Source: Bacillota bacterium (GTDB lineage: Bacteria > Bacillota > Desulfotomaculia > Desulfotomaculales > Desulfallaceae). Taken from it: a stretch of DNA of 64,000 bases. The position numbers and the translations under genes are program-made. The notes beneath the pieces were generated by a model. It did no database searches, was not told the origin of the DNA, and worked only from the letters and a program-made list of their open reading frames with translations. The stretch spans positions 1-64,000 of the forward strand of contig JAEXOR010000037.1 of the NCBI GenBank assembly GCA_023439185.1, read 5' to 3'. Below are positions 57,765 through 64,000 of this stretch, piece by piece. Positions within the stretch are counted from its first letter, which is position 1, and each line of letters begins with the position of its first letter.

Positions 57765-57825
57765 AGGGGTCAGGCTTAAAATATTGAACTTTCCTTAGAA
57801 ATTCGATATTTCAAGCCTGACCCCT
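57765..57825. repeat. GGGGTCAGGC palindromic intergenic repeat
   Basis: AGGGGTCAGGCTT (57765-57777) and AAGCCTGACCCCT (57813-57825) are perfect 13-nt arms, with partial complementarity inward (AAAATATTGAA / TTCGATATTTC). A tandem ATCATAAAGGGGT precedes it (57754-57770). Related half-sites lie at 17571-17587 and 38199-38217. The repeat overlaps the 3' end of the frame at 57795. Confidence 0.75.
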
Positions 57826-57995
57826 ATGCTATCGTCATCCAGTTTGACATGAGCTTCTCCCAGCTCACCCGCAAAACACAATTCCCAACCACTTTTGGAA
57901 TCCCGATTCATTTTTTTGACATCGAAAACCTCATATGGCCAGTTTAACAAACCAATAATTTCCCGCCCGCGATTTAAAGCCTCATCTCTATTCAG
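57795..57995 (-). CDS. Small protein with a non-standard or lost start
   Basis: A 66-residue frame reads LNRDEALNRGREIIGLLNWP, EVFDVKKMNRDSKSGWELCF and LGEAHVKLDDDSIGVR, with natural amino-acid composition. It starts best at CTG 57995 after AGGGGG; an internal ATG is at 57911. The upstream frame is open to 58046 with no ATG. Its last ten codons lie inside the GGGGTCAGGC palindrome. It is either a CTG-start gene or a fragment whose 5' end is lost. Family not recognised. Confidence 0.45.
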   Translation of the reverse strand: MNRDEALNRGREIIGLLNWPYEVFDVKKMNRDSKSGWELCFAGELGEAHVKLDDDSIGVRLEISNF

Positions 57996-58147
57996 ACAGA
58001 AACCCCCTTTAACAATATTATTTGGATTACTGTTAAACCCAGGTTAAACTTCTCCTGGCCATTGGTTTCTTGCCTGCAGCATCGCGCATTGATGAACCCT
58101 TCAATGAAGACCATCCCCAACCTCTCTTTACTCTGCGTTTTATATAT

Positions 58148-58378
58148 CTACAACTCTTGAGAACCTCGAAGGGACATCTTGTTTCCCTGGTCTTTAAAGA
58201 AAAGATCATCAATGGAAACTCCATAATAAACGGCTATTTTTTTTGCCAGCATCAGCGACGGCGTTCTGACGCCCCTTTCAATCGCGCCCAACATTTGCGG
58301 TGTAATACCCAATTCCTTCGCCACCTTTGATCGCGGTCTGTTGCCCCGGAGTTTCATGAGCGTAACTCTTTCACCCAT
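58148..58378 (-). CDS. Small XRE-type HTH regulator
   Basis: The 76-residue protein has one XRE helix-turn-helix (KVAKELGITPQMLGAIERGV, PSLMLAKKIAVYYGVSIDDL). AAGGTGAG precedes the ATG. It is divergent from the S24-type repressor, with two palindromic operators in between, and probably forms a regulatory pair with it. Confidence 0.88.
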   Translation of the reverse strand: MGERVTLMKLRGNRPRSKVAKELGITPQMLGAIERGVRTPSLMLAKKIAVYYGVSIDDLFFKDQGNKMSLRGSQEL

Positions 58379-58450
58379 TTAACTCACCTTCTATAATAAA
58401 AGTACACTTAATACTTATTTTATTAGACACGTCACGTTTCTGTCAATACT

Positions 58451-58473
58451 ATAAGAAACTAATTGTTTCTTAT
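58451..58473. promoter_or_regulatory. Palindromic operator 1 between the XRE genes
   Basis: ATAAGAAAC (58451-58459) and GTTTCTTAT (58465-58473) are perfect 9-bp arms around a 5-nt centre. The core recurs at 58482-58496. Confidence 0.65.
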
Positions 58474-58481
58474 GTGGAATG

Positions 58482-58496
58482 GAAACTGATTGTTTC
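58482..58496. promoter_or_regulatory. Palindromic operator 2 between the XRE genes
   Basis: GAAACTGATTGTTTC repeats the core of operator 1 (GAAACTAATTGTTTC), 25 nt upstream of the S24 repressor ATG. The spacing of about three helical turns suggests cooperative binding. Confidence 0.65.
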
Positions 58497-58521
58497 TTAT
58501 AATATTGTCAGGTGGTAAAAA

Positions 58522-59397
58522 ATGTTGCATGACAATGTTTTCGGACGGCGTCTGACCGCTTTGAGAAAAGAAAAAAATATCAGCCAGTACAAACTGGCTG
58601 AATTATTGATGTATTCACGGGGTCAAATTGCCAATTACGAGCAGGGCAAACGCAAACCCGACTTTGAAACACTGTGCAATTTCGCAGACTTTTTTAAGGT
58701 TTCCACGGATTACCTGCTCGGGCGTACCAATATCCGGCAGTCACTGGACAGTATTGATATGCATTACATCCTCCGCGATGAAAACGTCCGGTTAACCGCA
58801 GGCGAAACTCCGCTTACCCGGGAACAGCGCCTCGCCGTAATGCAGGCATTGGAGAACCCGTCGAACTATCTAAAGTTTAAACCGGTGCTGGGCCAGATAC
58901 ACGCCGGCCTGCCCATTCTGGCGGAGCAAAACTGGGAAAGCCGGGTGGAAATACCTTCACACACCAAGGCCGATTTTGTCCTCCGCGTTAACGGGGACAG
59001 CATGATTTACGCCGGCATCAACCCGGGCGACCTGGCGCTGTTTAAACAAAGCTCCATTGCCCAAAGCGGTCAAATCGTGGCCGCCGGATTGGAAGATTCC
59101 GTCTGGAACGCCTACCTGAAGATTTACATCCAACAGGGAGACCAGGCTTTGCTTCGTTCGGCCAACCCCGATTACGAGGATATTATTTTCGGACCTCAAC
59201 ACCGCATCGTCGGTGTGATGGTGGGTCTGATCAGGGAACAGGCGCCCGGTTTGGGAGATTATTTAAACCTGCTGCAGCTTAAACGCACCAATAACAAACA
59301 GTGGATTGAAATTATTGAAGCAGCCGGGACCTACCGCATAAAACCGGAAAAAGTTAAAGCCATTCTGGATATGCACTGGGAATTAAGTAAAAAATAA
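58522..59397 (+). CDS. XRE/S24 repressor (LexA/CI-like, self-cleaving)
   Basis: The 291-residue protein has an N-terminal XRE HTH (LRKEKNISQYKLAELLMYSR, QIANYEQGKRKPDFETLCNF), then a linker, then a peptidase S24 domain. Ala128-Gly129 (QIHAGLPI) is a candidate cleavage site. Ser160 (VNGDSM) and Lys200 (NAYLKIY) are candidate catalytic residues. It resembles phage CI and stress repressors that self-cleave after DNA damage. The region after 225 is an extra helical tail. No phage genes surround it. It is divergent from the small XRE gene. Confidence 0.9.
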   Translation: MLHDNVFGRRLTALRKEKNISQYKLAELLMYSRGQIANYEQGKRKPDFETLCNFADFFKVSTDYLLGRTNIRQSLDSIDMHYILRDENVRLTAGETPLTREQRLAVMQALENPSNYLKFKPVLGQIHAGLPILAEQNWESRVEIPSHTKADFVLRVNGDSMIYAGINPGDLALFKQSSIAQSGQIVAAGLEDSVWNAYLKIYIQQGDQALLRSANPDYEDIIFGPQHRIVGVMVGLIREQAPGLGDYLNLLQLKRTNNKQWIEIIEAAGTYRIKPEKVKAILDMHWELSKK

Positions 59398-59400
59398 AGC

Positions 59401-60426
59401 TCACTCAAATTTAATATGCAGATCCACGATTTCCGATTGCGAGCCGATGCGCACCGGCGGCCCCCAGGTGCTGTAACCCGAGGTGACAATTACCTGCAGG
59501 CCGCCTTTGTCCAGATAACCGTGGTCCACCTCAAAAATCCTTTTAGTGAACAGATTGTTGGGAAAAAACTGGCCTTTGTGAGTGTGGCCGGAAAGCTGCA
59601 GGTCAACGCCGTTGGCCTGTGCTTCGTCCAGCGCTACAGGCTGATGGTCCAATAATATCACGGGCTTGTTTTTGTCCACTCCCTGCAGCAGTTCACCCAA
59701 ATCTTGGCGTTTTTGACTCACGTCATTTCTGCCTGCCACATAGAAGTTTTCCAGTTGCACAACTTCATCTATTAATATCCTGACGTTTGCTTCCTCATAA
59801 ACAGCCAGGCTTTCGCTCAAGTTCCTGCTGTAATACTCATGGTTGCCTACCACGCCGTAAACGCCGTATTTGGCCCGAACGCCTTTTAACGTATCCTTTT
59901 CCCTCTTTAGGATGCTGATATCCCGGTCGTCAAAGATATCTCCGGCCAGGAAAACAATATCCGGGTTGAGGCTGTTGATATCCGCAACCAGTTGAGCCAC
60001 AAAACCGCTGCCCTTGGTTTTATTGATATGGGAGTCGGAAACCAGGACCGCGCGCAGATCGGGGGCTTGCTTGGGAATCTTCAGTTCGTAGGTCACCGGA
60101 TGCACTTCCCGGGCCTGCACCACACCAAAAACTATCACGATGACGATTAGCAAATAGCTGCCGATAATCACAGGCTGATACTTGACCAGGACGCCCAGCA
60201 CCGCGACAATGGCGGCGTAATAGAAAAACACCAGCGAATAATTGCCTACTATTTCAGGGAATACGCCGAAATTTCCAACCCGGCTGAGAATCGGGCTGAC
60301 GGCAAGGATAACAAAGACCAGCGAAAAAACAGCCGCGTTAATTCCCAATAAGCCGTGCAACTGCCTGGCAATCAACCAGTATAAAAAAATGTACACCACC
60401 ATAATCAGGGCAAACCAGGTTCGCAT
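59401..60426 (-). CDS. Membrane-anchored metallophosphoesterase (YkuE-like)
   Basis: The 341-residue protein has four to five N-terminal membrane helices (about 5-105) and a C-terminal calcineurin-type domain. Metal-binding motifs are VSDSHINKT, LAGDIFDDRD, VVGNHEYYS, LLDHQP and LSGHTHKGQ. YkuE-like enzymes are phosphoesterases of uncertain substrate, active at the membrane. AGGAG precedes the ATG. It converges with the S24 repressor gene. Confidence 0.9.
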   Translation of the reverse strand: MRTWFALIMVVYIFLYWLIARQLHGLLGINAAVFSLVFVILAVSPILSRVGNFGVFPEIVGNYSLVFFYYAAIVAVLGVLVKYQPVIIGSYLLIVIVIVFGVVQAREVHPVTYELKIPKQAPDLRAVLVSDSHINKTKGSGFVAQLVADINSLNPDIVFLAGDIFDDRDISILKREKDTLKGVRAKYGVYGVVGNHEYYSRNLSESLAVYEEANVRILIDEVVQLENFYVAGRNDVSQKRQDLGELLQGVDKNKPVILLDHQPVALDEAQANGVDLQLSGHTHKGQFFPNNLFTKRIFEVDHGYLDKGGLQVIVTSGYSTWGPPVRIGSQSEIVDLHIKFE

Positions 60427-60536
60427 AGGAAACTCCTTAAAGTGACCGGATTGATTTCTTCAATTATATAATACCATGATTATCCCCGGTTCCCAATTCC
60501 ATCGGGTAACCCACCCGGCATGATTGCTACAACCGG

Positions 60537-61454
60537 TTAGTCAATTACCGCCAGCGCGAAATGTACATGCTCACAGGCATAATAGCCATCCGTCCGGTCC
60601 CGGAAATATTTTTTTTCAATATCTGAGGGGCTCAGGTTGTCATGAATGCGCAGGCCCAACCGGGCCATCTCCGCAGCCAGCGATGATGGTTCAAATCCGG
60701 TTTGCATCGGTTCACCCGCATACCGCGCCATTTCCAGCATTCCCCGTACACGCGGAGCCGCTTTTCCGGGATCAAAAGCGTCGGTATCCAGGTAATCAAA
60801 AACCACCGTGCTGCCCGCGGGGGCGATATCGGCAATGGCACGTAAAGTGGCAAACACTTCGTCCCTGGATAAGTACATGGTTACACCGAGCCAACTGAAA
60901 AAGCTTTTTACCTGCATATCATATGATGATTTAATTAATGCCGCCGCCAGGTCTCCTTGCGTAAAATCGAATGGCACATAAAAAAGGTTCGGCGGAAGCG
61001 CCCATTTCAGTTCAGTAAGACGATTGCGTTTAAATGTCTGGGTGGCAGGGTGATCGACCTCAAAGACCCTCAAATGATTAACCAGGTCAGGATACCGGAA
61101 AGCAAAGGTATCCAACCCGGCCCCCAAAATGACATATTGTTTAACCCCCTGACTGATTGCCTCAATAAGATTGTCTTCGGTATACCGTGAACGGCTGAGT
61201 ATGTTGGGCGGACCGGTCATGGTCCTAATCACCCATTCCAAGGCAGTGGCCCGGTCGGGACATGCCGCGGCCCGTCCAGGGTCACTGAATTGAAGAGAAC
61301 TGACCAGACCCTGTTCAATCAATGCTTGTCTTTCTTCCGGTATTACACAGTGGGCTAAAAAATCATCAAATATTTTGGGGTTATCGTGGAGGGAATGATA
61401 GGCCCGAAGGTAGGCCGACATTATAGCGGTAAGGCTTAATTGTTTTTCTTCCAT
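60537..61454 (-). CDS. Class I SAM-dependent methyltransferase, LCM/PPM2 type
   Basis: The 305-residue enzyme belongs to the leucine carboxyl methyltransferase-like family: the SAM-binding motif is QYVILGAGLDTFAFRYPDL, followed by VFEVDHPATQTFKRNRL and SFFSWLGVTMYLSRDEVFAT. The substrate is unknown; bacterial members often make O-methylated small molecules. GGGAG precedes the ATG. It lies just downstream of the helicase gene on the same strand (62 nt). Confidence 0.9.
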   Translation of the reverse strand: MEEKQLSLTAIMSAYLRAYHSLHDNPKIFDDFLAHCVIPEERQALIEQGLVSSLQFSDPGRAAACPDRATALEWVIRTMTGPPNILSRSRYTEDNLIEAISQGVKQYVILGAGLDTFAFRYPDLVNHLRVFEVDHPATQTFKRNRLTELKWALPPNLFYVPFDFTQGDLAAALIKSSYDMQVKSFFSWLGVTMYLSRDEVFATLRAIADIAPAGSTVVFDYLDTDAFDPGKAAPRVRGMLEMARYAGEPMQTGFEPSSLAAEMARLGLRIHDNLSPSDIEKKYFRDRTDGYYACEHVHFALAVID

Positions 61455-61515
61455 ATGAATTTGCTCCCTTCAGCAATTTTTTAAAAAGGCCATGGCGTAA
61501 AACATGACCGCATGC

Positions 61516-63546
61516 TTATAAGTGGCTATTCACACCGGCTTCAACCCGCTCAAGGTGTTTTGGGCCGGCAGAAGAGTCCGGCCTTAAAATGTCCAGTCCG
61601 GCCAAACTGCGCACTACCTTGGCGCCCGCCGGAAAAGCACTCACGGCAGCCTGCTCCCACGGTGTTTCCAGCACCGGTTCCAGCACGGCGATGGCCCCCC
61701 GGTCATTTTGGGTCCGGATCAGCCGGCCGCACCCCTGTTTTAATTTCAAGCCCATCTCCGGGTAATCCACCGCAACGGCCGGGTCAAGCCCCTGTTCGGC
61801 AGCCTCGCGCTTCCGGGCTTCAATCAGCGGGTCCTGCGGCGGAAAAGGAAGCTGCCAGATCACCAGCAGGGAAAGTGCCTCGCCGGGCACGTCGATACCC
61901 TCCCAAAACCCGGAACCGACCAGCACCGACGACACCTCTTCCCGGAATCTTCGCACCAGGTAACCCCGCTCCGCACTATCTTCCCAGAGAAATTCAAAGG
62001 GCAGCCGGTATTCTTTAAGCCCGGCGCGGATCCTTTGCACATCGGAAGGGGCTTTGGTCAGCACCAGCGCCCGCCCCCCGACAAGACGCAATAAAGAAAC
62101 CAGCCGCCTTAAAGCCCAGGGAAACCAGCTTGGGGAATCGCCGGAGGGAATCCGCCGCGGCAGATAGACTAAAACCTGCCGGTCAAAGGCAAAGGAACTG
62201 CCCGCCGAGGAACTGGACGGCTCCCGTACGCCCAGTGTGCGGGCAAAGTAGCTGAAATCTCCCCCGGTGCTGATGGTGGCTGAAGAAAACACCACGGGCA
62301 ACTGGCCGTTAAACAGGTGCTTGTTTAACATATCGCCGAGGTTCCGGGGCACTACCCACAAGCTATGCTCATCCCGGCCGGCCCAGATTATCACGTCACT
62401 GCCCCCATGACGGCAAAAACGTTTCAAGGCCAGCATCGCCCGTTCCATCACCCCCTCATACGCCTGTATGCGGGGGTAGGAAAGGGATTGGATATGCAGT
62501 TCCTGTTCATTCTGCAGCTCAAAATGTAAGGCAGCCAGGGCGCGCCGCAAAGTATCCGCCGCCTTAAGCAGCTCATCGCTTATCTGCACGGTAAGCCGAT
62601 CCGTTCGCTCATCCCCGCCGGCTGAACGGTAAAGGAGCTCAAAAAACCGCCCGTTCGCCTGATCCAGGGCAAATACCGCGGCAATTAAGGCCGTCCGGGC
62701 TCCCTGGACTTGCTCAATTGTGCAGATCATCCCGTCAATGTCCTCCCGGGCCACCCGGCGACCCGCCCTGAGCGCCGCGGGAAGCGGCACTTGATGCCCT
62801 TCATCGAAGATTACCGCCGAGTAATTGGGGAGCAGGGGCAACTTACCGTCCGCCTCCCGCTCCCCGCGCGTCCACAGATCATCAAAGAAAATACCGTGAT
62901 CGCATACAATCAAATCCGCAGCCGAACGGTAATGCCGCCTGGCCTTGACCAGCCGGCAGAAACCCCTGGAAGAACAGGTGTCGCAGTCCATAGTCTCATC
63001 CCAGGCCATCTGTGTCCATACCCGGTCCGGCACGTTGGGCATCTCCGAACGTTCCCCCCGTCCGGTTTCCAACACCCGGTGCGGCACACCGGCCAATGTT
63101 TCCTCCGGCCGGGCCGGGAAAGGATTGCGGGACGCGCTGACTTTTTGGTCGCAGATGTACTGGCGCGGGTCCTTGGCCATGCGGACGTCAATTCCCAAAC
63201 CCAAAATGCGCGACAGCTTTTCGATATCGCCTTGAGGTCCGGCAAGCTGCTCCTGAAGCGCCGTTGAGGCGCAGGCAATGATCACCGGACGGGCTTTGAA
63301 ACGGGCATATGCGACGGCGGTAAGCAAATAAGCAAAGGTTTTGCCGGTGCCCAGTCCCGCCTCGGCAAAATGCACTTTGTCCCGGCAAACCGCCCCGGCA
63401 AGCTGAAAAGCGGTATAGATTTGCTCTTCACGAATTTCATATCCGTGGGCCGGCAGAAGATCATAAAATACCAGCCCAATCCATTCCGCAAGTTTAGCCG
63501 GAAAGTCCTGCTTGCCGCGATACGTAAATGGCAGAAGTGGTTGCAA
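61516..63546 (-). CDS. DinG-like ATP-dependent helicase (XPD family)
   Basis: The 676-residue superfamily 2 helicase has Walker A EAGLGTGKTFAYLL (about 64-77). An Fe-S-like Cys group follows: CDQK near 153 and CDTCSSRGFC near 190-200. The Walker B is VIFDEGHQVPLP, and the C-terminal motif VI is LKQGCGRLIRTQNDRG. An SSATIS motif and GSGFWEGIDVPGEAL are also present. Such proteins unwind DNA with an iron-sulfur cluster. The start is TTG at 63546. It lies opposite the 15-residue peptide unit. Confidence 0.9.
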   Translation of the reverse strand: MQPLLPFTYRGKQDFPAKLAEWIGLVFYDLLPAHGYEIREEQIYTAFQLAGAVCRDKVHFAEAGLGTGKTFAYLLTAVAYARFKARPVIIACASTALQEQLAGPQGDIEKLSRILGLGIDVRMAKDPRQYICDQKVSASRNPFPARPEETLAGVPHRVLETGRGERSEMPNVPDRVWTQMAWDETMDCDTCSSRGFCRLVKARRHYRSAADLIVCDHGIFFDDLWTRGEREADGKLPLLPNYSAVIFDEGHQVPLPAALRAGRRVAREDIDGMICTIEQVQGARTALIAAVFALDQANGRFFELLYRSAGGDERTDRLTVQISDELLKAADTLRRALAALHFELQNEQELHIQSLSYPRIQAYEGVMERAMLALKRFCRHGGSDVIIWAGRDEHSLWVVPRNLGDMLNKHLFNGQLPVVFSSATISTGGDFSYFARTLGVREPSSSSAGSSFAFDRQVLVYLPRRIPSGDSPSWFPWALRRLVSLLRLVGGRALVLTKAPSDVQRIRAGLKEYRLPFEFLWEDSAERGYLVRRFREEVSSVLVGSGFWEGIDVPGEALSLLVIWQLPFPPQDPLIEARKREAAEQGLDPAVAVDYPEMGLKLKQGCGRLIRTQNDRGAIAVLEPVLETPWEQAAVSAFPAGAKVVRSLAGLDILRPDSSAGPKHLERVEAGVNSHL

Positions 63547-63614
63547 AGCGCACCGATTCCCCGCTTTCCCATGTTATCCAACAGAATTTTCGCAACAAAA
63601 TCTGATATATTCTC

Positions 63615-63643
63615 TTGACAAACATATAGATATGTGATATGCT
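63615..63643 (+). promoter_or_regulatory. Promoter of the 15-residue peptide unit
   Basis: TTGACA (63615-63620) and TATGCT (63638-63643) are 17 nt apart. The predicted start near 63650 gives a leader of about 150 nt before the peptide ATG. Confidence 0.5.
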
Positions 63644-63710
63644 TATTATGTATTATATGCATATTTAATCATTAAGTCGTAAACTTTATTATATATAATC
63701 TTTGCCAAAA

Positions 63711-63760
63711 AGTAAAGCCTTATATCAGCCCTCGCGCCGTACCGTGTCGAGGGTTTTACT
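63711..63760 (+). other. Structured leader element before the 15-residue peptide gene
   Basis: AGTAAA (63711-63716) pairs with TTTACT (63755-63760), enclosing CCCTCG (63729-63734) paired with CGAGGG (63748-63753). This predicts a two-stem RNA in the leader. It does not match a riboswitch class I can name. Confidence 0.45.
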
Positions 63761-63803
63761 ATAGTTGTGGCAAAAAAACCAGCGAGTAAAGGTAGGAGGT
63801 TTA

Positions 63804-63851
63804 ATGGAAAAATTTGTTAAACCATATTCTAAACCGATTTCCGAAGAATAA
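63804..63851 (+). CDS. 15-residue peptide, unknown function
   Basis: ATG at 63804 is preceded by GTAGGAGGT at ideal spacing; the peptide is MEKFVKPYSKPISEE. It has a probable promoter and structured leader upstream, and a terminator 4 nt after the stop. The unit therefore appears to be transcribed only for this peptide or for its RNA. A basic/aromatic start and the K-x-x-P pattern resemble the 24-residue peptide at 8291. It could be a leader or signal peptide, or the RNA may be the functional product. Confidence 0.5.
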   Translation: MEKFVKPYSKPISEE

Positions 63852-63854
63852 AAT

Positions 63855-63888
63855 AACAAGCCCGCGGGCTTAACCCTGCGGGCTTGTT
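63855..63888. terminator. Terminator after the 15-residue peptide gene
   Basis: AACAAGCCCGC (63855-63865) and GCGGGCTTGTT (63878-63888) form a perfect 11-bp stem with a 12-nt loop. It also lies 15 nt from the stop of the partial minus-strand frame, so it may serve both. Confidence 0.75.
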
Positions 63889-63903
63889 GCTGTTCAGAAA
63901 GCC

Positions 63904-64000
63904 TTATTCTATTTTTCTCACGCTGCTCTCATCCACTTCGTAGCCATAAATGGCCTGCTCCCGGTACTAATTCATTAACTTTTTTATTTCTTCCTCTGTC
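63904..64000 (-). pseudogene. Fragment of a minus-strand gene with an in-frame TAG (runs off the window)
   Basis: In one frame from 64000 down to the TAA at 63904 the minus strand reads TEEEIKKLMN, then TAG at 63969-63967, then YREQAIYGYEVDESSVRKIE. Both halves look like protein. The gene's start is outside the window, and its 3' end shares the terminator at 63855-63888. It may be a pseudogene, a gene that ends at the TAG with chance downstream sequence, or a recoded amber codon. The family cannot be named. Confidence 0.35.

Noticed and set aside
58033..58224. 63-codon minus-strand frame overlapping the small XRE gene
   Set aside because: It lies mostly inside the clear XRE coding region in another frame and has an unnatural basic composition. 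Treated as a shadow.
1..64000. CRISPR arrays, rRNA or tRNA genes, complete insertion sequences
   Set aside because: No regularly spaced direct repeats with unique spacers, no recognisable rRNA or tRNA sequence and no transposase were found by eye; short tRNA genes could still be missed without a scan.
63904..64000. Pyrrolysine readthrough at the TAG
   Set aside because: No pyl genes are visible and the encoded product is unidentified; retained only as a low-priority check because a pseudogene is simpler.

Overview
The window is a chromosomal segment from a spore-forming anaerobic Firmicute, most likely a Desulfotomaculum/Pelotomaculum-type Peptococcaceae. Sporulation genes are scattered through it (alpha/beta-type SASP, SspH, SpoIIP, GerW/YtfJ, a YjcZ-like peptide). 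Anaerobic energy and C1 genes sit beside them: a 2-oxoacid:ferredoxin oxidoreductase, EtfAB, and a corrinoid methyltransferase system with its reductive activator. Ribosome binding sites are strong (GGAGG), TTG and GTG starts are common, and most genes are closely packed. The genus is an inference from gene content; no rRNA or tRNA gene was recognised.

Layout. 1-10 kb: PRC-barrel and VanW proteins, small conserved genes, a TGS/uridine-kinase protein, pyrE with a DUF763 gene, then short transcription units (a 24-residue Cys peptide, a DUF1540 protein, a SASP). 10-19 kb: THUMP RNA methyltransferase, MFS exporter, LysM protein, SpoIIP, SspH, a T-box-controlled short LeuA, an HtrA-like protease, Xth. 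19-24 kb: Fur-box-preceded DUF2325 gene and a korABC operon ending in a GltD-ferredoxin fusion. 24-31 kb: RarD, then a class III aminotransferase, IclR regulator and TAXI-TRAP transporter. 31-35 kb: SIMPL, Spy-like, Na/Pi cotransporter, DegV.

35.1-40.9 kb is the most interesting block. It holds a pterin-binding methyltransferase, a corrinoid protein, a UroD-fold methyltransferase, an unannotated 47-residue protein, a GntR/UTRA regulator and a [2Fe-2S] corrinoid activator. TGTATATAC-type palindromes lie in three intergenic positions, as expected for control by the GntR protein. The arrangement fits a three-component methyl-transfer (probably ether-cleaving) system feeding methyl groups to tetrahydrofolate; the substrate is unknown.

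41-44.3 kb: HtrA with its own two-component system. 44.3-46.1 kb: an AT-richer patch of decaying genes, with a Phd/ParE-type toxin-antitoxin pair whose toxin is frameshifted, a truncated AAA ATPase and a frameshifted UPF0175 gene; 19-nt direct repeats flank the toxin-antitoxin pair. 46-51.6 kb: GerW/DUF2953, ECF sigma/anti-sigma, a YtrA-type ABC operon. 51.8-57.6 kb: ProA, an orphan HicB, a hydrolase, and etfB-etfA with a degenerate GlcD-like gene. 57.8-64 kb: divergent XRE regulators with paired operators, a metallophosphoesterase, an LCM-type methyltransferase, a DinG-like helicase, a 15-residue peptide gene, and a fragment with an in-frame TAG running off the end.

Three families of intergenic palindromes recur: a 25-bp-arm hairpin (two copies), a GGGGTCAGGC element (three sites, two of which supply the 3' ends of reading frames), and a GGGCGCCC element (three sites).
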